64,000 nucleotides of DNA from Sipunculus nudus (GCA_026874595.1 JAPPUL010000089.1:62001-126000); one strand, 5' to 3'; positions 17,774 through 27,426 are shown, numbered from the stretch's first letter. Numbers and translations are program-made. The notes: generated by a model not told the origin, from the letters alone.

Positions 17774-20149
17774 ATGATTCCTTCTAAAGACCAGATTGTT
17801 AGACAAATAAATCTTGCTATACGACAATTTGAAAATAAAAATGATCTAGACGCTTTTTCCAACCTTGAGACAGCGTATATTATTCTAGGTTTATTCAAAC
17901 AAACAGAACAAAATAAATCCAATGCAGTATGTACTATTGATCCTTATTTAGAAGAAAAACTTGAAATATCTCTTTTTTTAGCTGCTTACAAGGGAATTTG
18001 GTTTGCTTATTCTATTAAGCAGTTTGAACTTATGGAATATTTGACTTTCGTTGCTATCAAATTTGCCAAAAAGTATTCCGATTTAATTCGGTTGGCTAAA
18101 GCTTATAATGGAAATGCCCTTGCGCTACACTCTTTGGGAAACCGACAGAAGGCTTCTGAATATAATCTGAAATCACGGGATGTCTATAACCAGCTCCTTA
18201 ACCATGATAGCATACTGAAGCTTTCTAAAAAGCAAATTAAGGATATTGTTCAGTCTAAAATTAAAAATGATTTTGGTCTTGTTGTTTATTTTGCTTTGCA
18301 AAATCAGTTTGATAAAGCTCTTGATATTGTCGATTCTACTATAGATATTGCGATAAAGTATTCTTTGACACTTGAGCAGGGATCTGCTTATAAGATAAAA
18401 GGTAATTTGTTTGTTTACTTTAGAAAGTATGAGCAAGCTTTTCAATTTCTTTTTGAAGCAGTTGATATATTTACTAAAAGTAAAAATAAAAGTGCTTTTA
18501 AAAGTCTTATAGACGTTTATTTGCTAATTTGTGAGAATTATTACAAAATTGGTGATTTTGAGAGGGGTAAAAAATATCTGGGCAACATTACTAAATTAAC
18601 AGATAATGGTGACTCTGATTTACCATATCTATTTTTCTATTTAGAGGCTCAGTACCATAAGCATATAAATAATTCAAAGCTTGCTACAATCTATTCTGTG
18701 AAGGCTGCAAAGGTACTTGACAAAATAAAACATTCGATATTTTCTGAGGTTAATATTGATAGCTTCTTGGGTTACAAAGACAAGGAAATTATATATTTTA
18801 AAGCCATCGATGGTTTAATTAAAGAAAATGATTTGATTCAGGCGGCTTCTCTATTTGAGAATTTCAGGAATAGAATTTATACCTTGGGGCAGAAAGATAC
18901 GCATAATGGATTTAATCTTAAAACCCAATCTTATCTATTTCTAGAAGAAAGACAGCAAATACTTGAAAAACTAGATTCTATACAAAGTAATCCTTCTACA
19001 GCATCTGATCCTACAATAGAGCGTCTATTGAAAACATTATATCTTATTGATGAGAAAATATCGTTGGTTGCTAAAAAGGATTCTTTGCAAAAAGAAAGTG
19101 TGTCCAAAGAGTTCGATATAAAAGAATGGCTTAACAAAATCCCTTCTGATACGCTTGTTATAGCATATTTTTATTATCAAGATAGTGACTTTCATATATT
19201 CATTGCTAAAAATAATATACTAAAGGTAACGTCAATATCAATATCATTTGATATTGATGTTGTAATAAGCAAATATCTTAAGATTGTATCTATACATAGC
19301 AATAATTCATATATTGAAGAAGCAGTTTATAAAAAACGATTATCAGAATTTTTACTAAAACCTCTAAAACCTTATTTGAAAAATGCTAAGGACGTTATTG
19401 TAGTGCCATTTAAGAGTTTACACTCTTTACCTATACATGCATTATTTTGGGAGCATTATGACAATATCACCTTAAGCTATCTGCCAAATTTAACAGCTAT
19501 TAATAATTTTAATGAGCAATTTGATTTGGCAGATAAAGCATTATTTGTTGGAGATCCGAGAAACGATTTGCCTGCATCTCGTCAAGAAGTGCAATCAATT
19601 TCAAGGTTATTTCCGAGCAAAGAAATATTACTTGGGGAAGAGGTAACTAAAGAAAAGTTTAAACAATTAATACAAAAGTTTGATATCGTACATTATAGTG
19701 GACATATACATTTTGACTCTATTTACCCCTTAAACTCTTGTATGTATCTCGCTATCCCCAATGCTCATAATGATAGCAAAGATTATAATCTAGAGAGATA
19801 CTCAGTGTTTTTCCTTAAGGAAATATTTAACCTTAATCTAAACAATATAAAATTTCTTGCTTTAGCAGGATGTAGTTCAGGTAAAGCAAGGTATTATAGA
19901 GGAGAGGGGCTAATTGGACTCTTAAATGGGTTTTTCATATCAGGTGTTAAATCTATACTTTATACATTTTGGGATGTTGAAGATAGTGTAAGCAAAGAAT
20001 TCTTAGAAAAATTCTTTACAGAAACCATGAATAATAATGGTAATAAAAAGATTGGTATGCTTAATGCTTACAAATACATTAAATCAAGATATAAAAAAAC
20101 ATACTTTTATGCAGGATTTGGATTATACGAAGGGTGTTTTAAAACATAA
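17774..20149 (+). CDS. TPR-CHAT caspase-like protease
   Basis: A 791-aa protein with an N-terminal array of TPR-like helices (about residues 20-330; for example KAYNGNALALHSLGNRQKAS, LVVYFALQNQFDKALDIVDS, ICENYYKIGDFERGKKYL), a helical linker, and a C-terminal CHAT (caspase HetF associated with TPRs) domain from about 450. The catalytic His is in HYSGH (His644) and the catalytic Cys in LALAGCSSGKA (Cys700); both are present, so it should be active. The end GLIGLLNGFFISGVKSILYTFWDVED is typical of CHAT. The family includes separase-like and defence-associated proteases such as those acting with type III-E CRISPR; no CRISPR is seen here. It lies in a row with a sigma factor and a small unknown. 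It ends next to rny in convergent orientation. Confidence 0.9.
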   Translation: MIPSKDQIVRQINLAIRQFENKNDLDAFSNLETAYIILGLFKQTEQNKSNAVCTIDPYLEEKLEISLFLAAYKGIWFAYSIKQFELMEYLTFVAIKFAKKYSDLIRLAKAYNGNALALHSLGNRQKASEYNLKSRDVYNQLLNHDSILKLSKKQIKDIVQSKIKNDFGLVVYFALQNQFDKALDIVDSTIDIAIKYSLTLEQGSAYKIKGNLFVYFRKYEQAFQFLFEAVDIFTKSKNKSAFKSLIDVYLLICENYYKIGDFERGKKYLGNITKLTDNGDSDLPYLFFYLEAQYHKHINNSKLATIYSVKAAKVLDKIKHSIFSEVNIDSFLGYKDKEIIYFKAIDGLIKENDLIQAASLFENFRNRIYTLGQKDTHNGFNLKTQSYLFLEERQQILEKLDSIQSNPSTASDPTIERLLKTLYLIDEKISLVAKKDSLQKESVSKEFDIKEWLNKIPSDTLVIAYFYYQDSDFHIFIAKNNILKVTSISISFDIDVVISKYLKIVSIHSNNSYIEEAVYKKRLSEFLLKPLKPYLKNAKDVIVVPFKSLHSLPIHALFWEHYDNITLSYLPNLTAINNFNEQFDLADKALFVGDPRNDLPASRQEVQSISRLFPSKEILLGEEVTKEKFKQLIQKFDIVHYSGHIHFDSIYPLNSCMYLAIPNAHNDSKDYNLERYSVFFLKEIFNLNLNNIKFLALAGCSSGKARYYRGEGLIGLLNGFFISGVKSILYTFWDVEDSVSKEFLEKFFTETMNNNGNKKIGMLNAYKYIKSRYKKTYFYAGFGLYEGCFKT

Positions 20150-20175
20150 TAACTTATTAATAACTTATTTTGCGT
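20150..20175. repeat. Short direct repeat shared by the ends of the CHAT gene and rny
   Basis: ATAACTTATT occurs twice in direct succession across the 15 bases between the two convergent stop codons, running into the last codons of rny. It may act as a weak AT-rich terminator; no GC stem is present. Confidence 0.5.
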
Positions 20176-21706
20176 ATTCTGTGATTCGTGTTTCCCGTAT
20201 AAGAGACACTTTGACTTGTCCTGGGAATTTCATATCCTCTTCTATCTTCTTTGCTATACTTCGTGCAACCTGTTTAGCTTGAATGTCATCAGTTGTTGCG
20301 TTGTTTACTATAATTCTAAGCTCACGACCAGCTTGTATTGCAAAGGCTTTGTCAACGCCTGAAAATCCGTATGCTATAGTCTCTAAATTCTCAAGTCTTT
20401 TTACATAATCTCCAAAAGTTGCGCGTCTTGCACCAGGACGAGATGCTGATATTGCATCAGCTGTTTGCACTATAACTGATTCTGGGTATTTTGGGTCAAC
20501 ATCAAAATGATGTGATTCAATTGCATTTATAACCACAGGGTCTTCACCATACTGCTTTGCAATAGATGCACCTGCACTTGCATGATTACCATCTTCCGTA
20601 TGCACTCCCTTTCCTATGTCATGTAGCAAACCACCTCGTATAGATAATCTCTTATTTGCCCCAACCTCTGAGGCTATATAGCCACATATTGTTGCCACTT
20701 CTTTTGAATGAATTAATATATTCTGACCATAACTATATCTGTATCTAAGTCTTCCGACGTATTCTTTTAATTCCATCGTCATGTCGTATATACCAAGCTC
20801 AAGACACGTCCTCTCGCCATCTTCTTTTATTGTCTTATCTAATTCTTTGCTAACTTGCTCATATACCTCTTCTATCCTGCTTGGATGGATCCTACCATCA
20901 GATATTAGTTTTGTAAGTGTCCTTCGTGCCTTTTCACGTCTTACAGGATCAAAACAGGATAGTACTATAGCCTCTGGTGTGTCGTCTATTATTATATCTA
21001 CACCTGTTAAAACTTCAAGTGTACGTATATTTCGTCCTTCCTTACCTATTATTCGTCCTTTCATCTCATTATTAGGCAATGAGACCGACGATACACTTGC
21101 CTCTTGGGATACCTTGGGCGCAAGCCTTTGGATAGTTGTTACGGTTATTCGTCTTGCCTCGTATTCTGCCCTCTCTTTTGCTTCGTTTTCTATCTTTGAT
21201 ACATATTTTTCTGCATCCTTCTGGGCTTCCTGCTTTATCCCCTCTATTAATTCTTGTTTTGCTTGCTCTTTTGTGTAATTTGATACTGATTCAAGTTTCT
21301 TCTTCCAGCTAGACTCTGCATCTTTTAATGTAAGATCTCGTTCTTCTATTTCAATTCTTAAGTTATTAAGCTCTTCTTCTTTTATTTTTAAATCTTTTTC
21401 TCCTTTGTTATAAGTCCGTATAAAAGCTTCCTCTCTATCCGATAACTTCCTATTAAGTCTCTTTAGCTCCTGTCTTTGCTCCTTTAACTCCTTCTCATTC
21501 TCTTGTCGCTCCTTTAATAGCTTATTTTGTCCTTCAAGCAACATCTCTTTTCTCTTATTTTCTATCTCCTTATTTGCAAGCTCCAATAATCTATTTCTTT
21601 CACTTTCCACTGTCTTTAATCTAAATCTGTCTAATATATATCTTCCGTAATAGCCTATTATAAGACAAGCTAATACTATCACAATAGTGAATATCGATGG
21701 TTCCAA
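20165..21706 (-). CDS. rny: Ribonuclease Y
   Basis: Membrane-anchored endoribonuclease that starts mRNA decay. The 513-aa length is typical. Order: an N-terminal membrane helix (IFTIVIVLACLIIGYYGRYI), a long coiled coil (about residues 30-180), a KH domain with GRIIGKEGRNIRTLE, and an HD domain with LLHDIGKG (His362-Asp363). The C-terminus DMKFPGQVKVSLIRETR is conserved in RNase Y. It is followed upstream (coding sense) by gatA on the same strand with a gap of about 90 bp. Confidence 0.96.
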   Translation of the reverse strand: MEPSIFTIVIVLACLIIGYYGRYILDRFRLKTVESERNRLLELANKEIENKRKEMLLEGQNKLLKERQENEKELKEQRQELKRLNRKLSDREEAFIRTYNKGEKDLKIKEEELNNLRIEIEERDLTLKDAESSWKKKLESVSNYTKEQAKQELIEGIKQEAQKDAEKYVSKIENEAKERAEYEARRITVTTIQRLAPKVSQEASVSSVSLPNNEMKGRIIGKEGRNIRTLEVLTGVDIIIDDTPEAIVLSCFDPVRREKARRTLTKLISDGRIHPSRIEEVYEQVSKELDKTIKEDGERTCLELGIYDMTMELKEYVGRLRYRYSYGQNILIHSKEVATICGYIASEVGANKRLSIRGGLLHDIGKGVHTEDGNHASAGASIAKQYGEDPVVINAIESHHFDVDPKYPESVIVQTADAISASRPGARRATFGDYVKRLENLETIAYGFSGVDKAFAIQAGRELRIIVNNATTDDIQAKQVARSIAKKIEEDMKFPGQVKVSLIRETRITEYAK

Positions 21707-21794
21707 TCTATTTTATCCTATACTTTTCCTTATATATATATTTAAAAATTACTCTTTATAAGTTCTAAAGTCAAATATATAAGCTTGCTTTTTA

Positions 21795-23231
21795 TTAACT
21801 GTTCTCAAGCTTATAGGCTATATTTAATATCATATCTTCTGCAAAATAATTACTCATTATCTGAATGCCTATAGGTAAGTTGTCTTCGTCTTTACCATAG
21901 GGTATTGATATCGCAGGAAGGCCTACTACATTTGCACTTGCCGTGAATATATCTGATAAATACATGCTTATAGGATTAGACATTTTCTCACCTAGCTTAA
22001 AGGCTGTTGTCGGTGTTGTCGGGGTTAGTATTACATCTACATCATAAAATGCCTTCTTATAATCATCTTGCATTAAACGCCTTACCTTTTGAGCCTTAAG
22101 ATAATATGCATCATAATAGCCGCTTGAAAGGACATAAGTGCCAAGCATTATTCGACGCTTTACCTCTTCCCCAAACCCTTCACTACGACTTTTTAAATAT
22201 GTATCTTCTAAATTATCTTCCTTTGACCTGTAACCATAGCGTATGCCATCAAATCTACTTAAATTTGAACTTGCCTCTGCTGTTGAGATTATATAATATG
22301 TTGGAATGCTATACTGGGTATGTGGCAGGCTTATTTCCTTTAGTGTGCATCCAAGCCCTTTAAGTTTCCCCTTTGCCATCTCAAGACTTTTTTGTATTGG
22401 TTTGGGCAAGTCTTTAGTGTATTCTTTTGGGATGCCTATTCTTTTGCCTTTTATATCTTTGTTTAAGTTTTTTGTGTAGTCTAGAACTGTTTTGTCTTTT
22501 GTGGTTGAGTCACTATAGTCTTTTCCGCTTATGATGCTTAGTAGTAAAGCGCTATCGTATACTGTATTTGTTATAGGTCCTATTTGGTCAAATGATGAGG
22601 CATAGGCAACAAGGCCGTATCTTGATACTCGTCCATAGGTCGGCTTAAGCCCAACTACTCCACAAAATGCCGCCGGTTGTCTTATTGAACCTCCCGTATC
22701 AGAACCAAGAGCAATTGGAACAAATCCAGCACTCACCAATGCCGCACTCCCTCCACTACTACCCCCCGCTGTCCTATCTAAATCTTTTGGATTCCTTACA
22801 GCTCCGTATATTGACCGCTCAGAAGAGGAGCCCATTGCAAATTCGTCCATATTACTTTTTCCAACCATCAAAATGCCCGCTTCCTTTAGCTTTTTTACCA
22901 CCGTTGCGTCAAAGGTTGCTTTGTAGTTTTCAAGTATCTTGGACCCACAACTTGTATTCTCTCCTTCAATATTTATATTGTCTTTTATTATTATGGGTAT
23001 TCCAAAAAGCTCGTTTTCTAAGGCTTCTTTGTCCTTGTTTTGCAGCATTTTATCCTTATCTTTTGCTTCTAGAATCACTTTTTCCTTGAAAACATTCGTT
23101 AGGGCGTTTATAGGTTTTTTCTTTGTTTTGTCTTTTTCTATCTTTTCAAGTATTTCCTTTACGAGGTCAAAACAAGTTGTTTTACCACTTAGAAGCTCTT
23201 CTCTTATCGTTTTTACTGTAGCATTTTTCAT
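21795..23231 (-). CDS. gatA: Aspartyl/glutamyl-tRNA amidotransferase subunit A
   Basis: Amidase subunit that makes Gln-tRNA(Gln) and/or Asn-tRNA(Asn) from mischarged tRNAs. The start is ATG 23231 (MKNATVKTIREE), with GAGAG 8 bases upstream, rather than the upstream in-frame start at 23246. The 478-aa product carries the amidase signature: catalytic Lys in IIIKDNIN (about 75), cis-Ser and nucleophile Ser in GGSSGGSAALVSAG (about 150-165), and FDQIGPITNTVYDSA. gatB and gatC are not in the window. Confidence 0.95.
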   Translation of the reverse strand: MKNATVKTIREELLSGKTTCFDLVKEILEKIEKDKTKKKPINALTNVFKEKVILEAKDKDKMLQNKDKEALENELFGIPIIIKDNINIEGENTSCGSKILENYKATFDATVVKKLKEAGILMVGKSNMDEFAMGSSSERSIYGAVRNPKDLDRTAGGSSGGSAALVSAGFVPIALGSDTGGSIRQPAAFCGVVGLKPTYGRVSRYGLVAYASSFDQIGPITNTVYDSALLLSIISGKDYSDSTTKDKTVLDYTKNLNKDIKGKRIGIPKEYTKDLPKPIQKSLEMAKGKLKGLGCTLKEISLPHTQYSIPTYYIISTAEASSNLSRFDGIRYGYRSKEDNLEDTYLKSRSEGFGEEVKRRIMLGTYVLSSGYYDAYYLKAQKVRRLMQDDYKKAFYDVDVILTPTTPTTAFKLGEKMSNPISMYLSDIFTASANVVGLPAISIPYGKDEDNLPIGIQIMSNYFAEDMILNIAYKLENS

Positions 23232-23370
23232 TTTTAATACTCTCACTATAACTAATTATTTTATTTATGTTACTAAAATCAGTTTCCATAATAATCTGGA
23301 ATACAATATATATTAATCAGAAGATAAAGTCTTCCGACAATAAATTTATCACTTTTTCATTTTTAATACT
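23224..23370. repeat. 18-bp direct repeat between gatA start and the ATP-grasp fusion gene
   Basis: TTTTTCATTTTTAATACT occurs at 23224-23241 (the gatA start region) and 23353-23370 (just before the divergent fusion gene). The 157-bp gap otherwise holds AT-rich sequence that must contain two divergent promoters. Confidence 0.6.
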
Positions 23371-23388
23371 GTTTTGAAGGGAGGCTTT

Positions 23389-25641
23389 TTGTCTAAGAAA
23401 CATATTATGATCATAGGAGGAGGAATCCTTCAACTACCTGCCATACAAACTGCACGTGATATGGATATAGCAACAATTGTAACTGATTATAATAAGGAAG
23501 CAATAGGGTTAAAGTTCGCAGATTATCCGATAATAATGAGTACTCGTGATGTTGAGGGTTGTGTACGTGTTGCGCGTACATTTAATGAGCGTATACCAAT
23601 TGATGGAGTTATGACGGTAGGAACTGATGCCTCTGTTACGGTTGCGGCAGTTTGTGGGGCACTCGGTCTTATAGGTAATAATTTTGAAAACGCACATGCG
23701 GCAACAAACAAACTTAAGATGCGAGAACGTTTTGCTAAATGTGGGGTACCTATACCTCGCTTTGCGTCTTGTTGGGTATTTGAAGATGCGTACAAGGCAT
23801 TTTTTAATATAAAGCCACCAGTTGTAGTTAAGCCTACAAATAACATGGGTGCCCGTGGAGTAGTTCGAGTTTATAGAGAGTCAGAGCTTGAGAGTGCCTT
23901 TAATCTTGCAAAAGAAAACTCACCAAGTGGAGAGGTATTGCTTGAGGAGTTTATAGCCGGGGCAGAGCTTAGTATAGATGCCTTAATCTATAAGGACAAT
24001 ATATATATAGCAGGGATAGCAGATCGTATAATAGAGTATGAGCCATACTTTGTAGAGACAGGACATATATTACCCTCAACGCAAGCCTCCTTTGTAATTG
24101 ACAATGCAATACAAGTGATGAAAGATGGGATTAGAGCGTTAGGCCTATCCGATGGCGCAGCAAAGGGAGATATTAAGGTTTTAGAGGATGGTTCTTGCGT
24201 AATTATAGAACTTGCGGCACGACTTTCAGGAGGCTTCATGTCCTCTTATACCTATCCATATGCAACTGGAGTAAATTTAATAAAGAACGCAATATTAATA
24301 TCGCTTGGCATGCAGCCCGAACTATTACATCCAATACACAATAAGTTTTCTATGGAACATGCGATTATTCCTAAAGAAGGGATAGTAACATCAATTAATG
24401 GAGTTGAAAAAGCACGTAAAATAAAGGGAGTTAAGAATATATTTATTGACGTACAAGAGGGGGACGTAATTAAAAGGCCGACTAATAATGTAGAGAAGGC
24501 AGGACATGTAATAGCAATAGGAGACTCAAAAGAAGATGTACTAAAAGCAATAAATAGTGCCATTACAACGATATCAGTCTCAACTGAGAAAGAGAGTGTA
24601 ATATCTTTTAGTGAGATTAAGGAAACAGCGATAAAGAAGTTTAATAAGACGTGTTTTGTATGTAAGGTATGTGATGGTCGTGAGTGTCGGGGTCAGGTGC
24701 CTGGGATGGGAGGTATAGGAAGTGGCACATCGTTTTTTAATAATTTAAAGGCGATAAAAAGGTATCAGATTGTTACGAGTTATATGCATGATGTTAAGGC
24801 ACCGGATACAAAGTCAACTCTTTTTGGAACAAATGTAAGTGCACCGATATTGGTATCGCCGCTAACGGGAGCCAAGACAAATATGGGAGGGGGATTATCG
24901 GAGATAGAGTTTATGAAAGCAATAACCCATGGAGCACAGCTATCGGGTTCGATTGGGATGCTAGGAGACGGAGCAAGTCCGGATAAGTATCTAATAGCCT
25001 TAGAAGCGATAAAAGCAGTTAATGGGCGAGGGATAGCGATATTAAAGCCACGAGTGTTGCAACATGAGATAATAAAACGGATACGTGTGTTTGAGGAAAG
25101 CGGAGCAATAGGGGTAGGAATAGACATAGACGCAGCTTCATTTATAACGATGAAGCTTAAGAATCAAGGAGTTGAGAGTAAGAGCTTACAAAAGATAAGA
25201 GAGCTAGTAAAGGCGACAAAACTACCTTTTATCCTTAAGGGTATAATGAGCAAGACGGATGCATTACGTGCACTAGACACAGGAGCAAGAAGTATAATAG
25301 TATCAAATCACGGAGGGCGAGTAATGGATAATATGCCTGGGGGTCTTGATGTACTTGAGGAGATAGTGGATGCAGTAGGAAAACATGTAATAATAATGGT
25401 AGATGGAGGGTTTCGGTTGGGAGAGGATATATTTAAAGGCCTTGCGTTGGGAGCAGATTTTGTATGTGTAGGGCGTCCGGTTGCAATTGGAGCCTATGGA
25501 GGTTATGCACAAGGGGTAAAGTATGTACTAGACAAGCTTAAGGAGGAGTTAAAGAAGGTTATGGTTTTGACGGGGGCGGGTAATTTAGGAGATATAAGCA
25601 AAGGGATGATAAGAAAGGCCCCGCTATATACGAGCAGATAA
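23389..25641 (+). CDS. Fusion of ATP-grasp ligase and FMN-dependent alpha-hydroxyacid dehydrogenase-like domains
   Basis: The start is TTG 23389, preceded by GGGAGG at 4-base spacing, giving 750 aa. Residues about 1-400 form a PurK/CarB-like ATP-grasp protein (IMIIGGGILQLPAIQTARDM; VVKPTNNMGARGVVRVY; EEFIAGAELSIDALIY; IELAARLSGGFMSSY). Residues about 410-750 form an FMN-dependent alpha-hydroxyacid-oxidising protein of the anaerobe type: Cys422, Cys425, Cys428 and Cys433 in CFVCKVCDGRECRGQ, the FMN-binding core, and catalytic His641 in SNHGGRVMDNMPGG. In other bacteria I know these as separate proteins. The substrate is unknown; the fusion suggests a ligase product or substrate related to a hydroxyacid or amino acid. 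Coding is continuous with no frameshift. Confidence 0.85.
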   Translation: MSKKHIMIIGGGILQLPAIQTARDMDIATIVTDYNKEAIGLKFADYPIIMSTRDVEGCVRVARTFNERIPIDGVMTVGTDASVTVAAVCGALGLIGNNFENAHAATNKLKMRERFAKCGVPIPRFASCWVFEDAYKAFFNIKPPVVVKPTNNMGARGVVRVYRESELESAFNLAKENSPSGEVLLEEFIAGAELSIDALIYKDNIYIAGIADRIIEYEPYFVETGHILPSTQASFVIDNAIQVMKDGIRALGLSDGAAKGDIKVLEDGSCVIIELAARLSGGFMSSYTYPYATGVNLIKNAILISLGMQPELLHPIHNKFSMEHAIIPKEGIVTSINGVEKARKIKGVKNIFIDVQEGDVIKRPTNNVEKAGHVIAIGDSKEDVLKAINSAITTISVSTEKESVISFSEIKETAIKKFNKTCFVCKVCDGRECRGQVPGMGGIGSGTSFFNNLKAIKRYQIVTSYMHDVKAPDTKSTLFGTNVSAPILVSPLTGAKTNMGGGLSEIEFMKAITHGAQLSGSIGMLGDGASPDKYLIALEAIKAVNGRGIAILKPRVLQHEIIKRIRVFEESGAIGVGIDIDAASFITMKLKNQGVESKSLQKIRELVKATKLPFILKGIMSKTDALRALDTGARSIIVSNHGGRVMDNMPGGLDVLEEIVDAVGKHVIIMVDGGFRLGEDIFKGLALGADFVCVGRPVAIGAYGGYAQGVKYVLDKLKEELKKVMVLTGAGNLGDISKGMIRKAPLYTSR

Positions 25642-25774
25642 TAATTTACGAATATATAGAAAGCAAATAAATATAAATAAATATAATAGTTGTTATTTTT
25701 AGTACTTTTGTTAAAGTTAATAAAAGTCATGCAAAAGCACTGATGATAAAAAAGGATAGATAATGTAAGAAGAT

Positions 25775-26206
25775 ATGAAACTTGAAATAAGAGAAATAAT
25801 AATAGGAAAACGTATAAGGAAAGATATAGGTGATATAACACTATTACAGGAATCTATACGTTCCCATGGGCTTTTAAATCCGATATTGATAAATGATAAG
25901 AAGGAGTTAATTGCAGGGGTAAGACGTCTTACAGCGTGTAAGGCTCTTGGTTTTAAGGAAGTTGATGTTAGGGTGATAAATCCTGAGAATAATCTAAAGA
26001 GGCTCCTAATAGAAAGCGAAGAGAATTTGCTTAGGAAAGAGTTTAATGTAGAGGAGTTATTAATTCTTGCGCGAGAGAAGGAGAAGTTATTATCCGGCGG
26101 CTATGCATCTAGGTTTAGAAGAACGTTAAGGAGCTTGGTCTTATCTATACGTAAAATGTTTATAAAATTAATAAATATATTTATGGGTAAGGGGACTAAG
26201 AAATAG
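25775..26206 (+). CDS. Stand-alone ParB/sulfiredoxin-fold domain protein
   Basis: A 143-aa protein with a ParB N-terminal-like domain: DITLLQESIRSHGLLNPILI, then the GERR-like box AGVRRLTACKALGFKEVDVRV (about 48-68) and ESEENLLRKEFNVEELL, matching the ENLQR region of ParB. It lacks the HTH and dimerisation domains. The C-terminus is basic and hydrophobic (RRTLRSLVLSIRKMFIKLINIFMG) and could be an amphipathic membrane-binding helix. It is separate from the true parB at 3810. The gap to glgC is 14 bases, so the two are co-transcribed. Function is unknown; nucleotide binding is plausible. Confidence 0.75.
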   Translation: MKLEIREIIIGKRIRKDIGDITLLQESIRSHGLLNPILINDKKELIAGVRRLTACKALGFKEVDVRVINPENNLKRLLIESEENLLRKEFNVEELLILAREKEKLLSGGYASRFRRTLRSLVLSIRKMFIKLINIFMGKGTKK

Positions 26207-26220
26207 TAATAAGAGGCTAG

Positions 26221-27426
26221 ATGAAAGTACTTGCAATAATACTTGCGGGAGGGAAAAGACAGGAGCTAAGCTTACTAGTAAAAGAGCGAAGCAAAGCAGC
26301 AGTACCATTTTTCGGTAAATATCGAGTAATAGACTTTGTGTTATCAAATTGTGTTAATTCAAATATAAGGAAGATAAACGTAGTAGTGCAGCATAGGTTT
26401 GCATCGTTGCAAAGACACATAAGAGACGCCTGGAGTATATACTCCCCGACTTTAGGAGAATATATAGATGTGTATCCGCCGCAACAAAGGAAGGGCGAGA
26501 GGTTTTATCTTGGGACAGCAGACTCAGTGTACCAGAATTTATTTACAATAGAAGATGAGAGTCCGGACTACATATTAACGTTATCAGGTGATCATATATA
26601 TAAGATGGATTATTCGAAGTTAATAGATTTTCATATAGAGAAAGGAGCAAACCTAACGATAGCAACGTCAGAGGTATCTGTAAGGGAGGCGAAATCGTAT
26701 GGAGTGGTAGAATATACAAAAGGGAATAAGATAACGTCGTTTCGCGAAAAGCCATTAAATTTAAATAATGGAAGTGGGCCAGATGAACGCTATAAGGTTT
26801 CTATGGGGCTATATGTATTTAGTACAGAGGCACTTAAAGAGATATTCTATTCAAGCGAAAAGAGTAATAAATCGGTACAAGACTTTGGACAACATATAAT
26901 ACCTGACATGGTAAAGAAAGGGGAAGTCTATGCCTATCCATTTGTTAAAGAGGATAGTGGTCCTTGTTATTGGAATGTTTTGGACTCAGTTGAGAAATAT
27001 TATACAGGTAATATGACTATACTAAACAAAGGATGCGAGATAGATTTATATGACATGAGCTGGCCCTATAGGGCCTATCAGAGTCAAAGTGCACCAACTC
27101 GGACCTATATAGAGAGTAGGGGGACAATAATAAACTCATCTATATCAGGGGGAGGAGCGATAGGAGGGAGTTTAAAGAACTCGATATTGGGAACACATGT
27201 GCGTATTGAGGAGGGGGCGGAGGTAGAGGATTCAATATTGTTTGACAACGTGGTAGTGGGTAGGGGAGCGGTGATAAAGAAAGCGATAATAGATAAAGAC
27301 ATAGAGATAGGCGAAGGGAGAGAATTAAGCTTCTCAAGAGTAAGGGATTGGACAGAGGCAAAGAGTTTTAGGGATGAAATCGTAGTGCTTGGGAAGGGCG
27401 GGCGGTTTAAGGGAACGGCAGTGTAA
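26221..27426 (+). CDS. glgC: Glucose-1-phosphate adenylyltransferase-like protein
   Basis: Would make ADP-glucose for glycogen synthesis. The 401-aa protein matches GlgC along its length: FFGKYRVIDFVLSNCVNSNI, QHRFASLQRHIRDAWS, FYLGTADSVYQN, YILTLSGDHIYKMDY, VKEDSGPCYWNVLDSVEKYY, and a C-terminal left-handed beta-helix (hexapeptide repeats). The nucleotide-binding loop is unusual: IILAGGKRQELSLLV replaces the usual AGGxGxRLxPLT, so the signature Arg is missing, and RAKPAV has become RSKAAV. Activity or nucleotide preference may therefore differ. It lies in a run with a ParB-like gene, trpS and glmS. Confidence 0.88.
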   Translation: MKVLAIILAGGKRQELSLLVKERSKAAVPFFGKYRVIDFVLSNCVNSNIRKINVVVQHRFASLQRHIRDAWSIYSPTLGEYIDVYPPQQRKGERFYLGTADSVYQNLFTIEDESPDYILTLSGDHIYKMDYSKLIDFHIEKGANLTIATSEVSVREAKSYGVVEYTKGNKITSFREKPLNLNNGSGPDERYKVSMGLYVFSTEALKEIFYSSEKSNKSVQDFGQHIIPDMVKKGEVYAYPFVKEDSGPCYWNVLDSVEKYYTGNMTILNKGCEIDLYDMSWPYRAYQSQSAPTRTYIESRGTIINSSISGGGAIGGSLKNSILGTHVRIEEGAEVEDSILFDNVVVGRGAVIKKAIIDKDIEIGEGRELSFSRVRDWTEAKSFRDEIVVLGKGGRFKGTAV

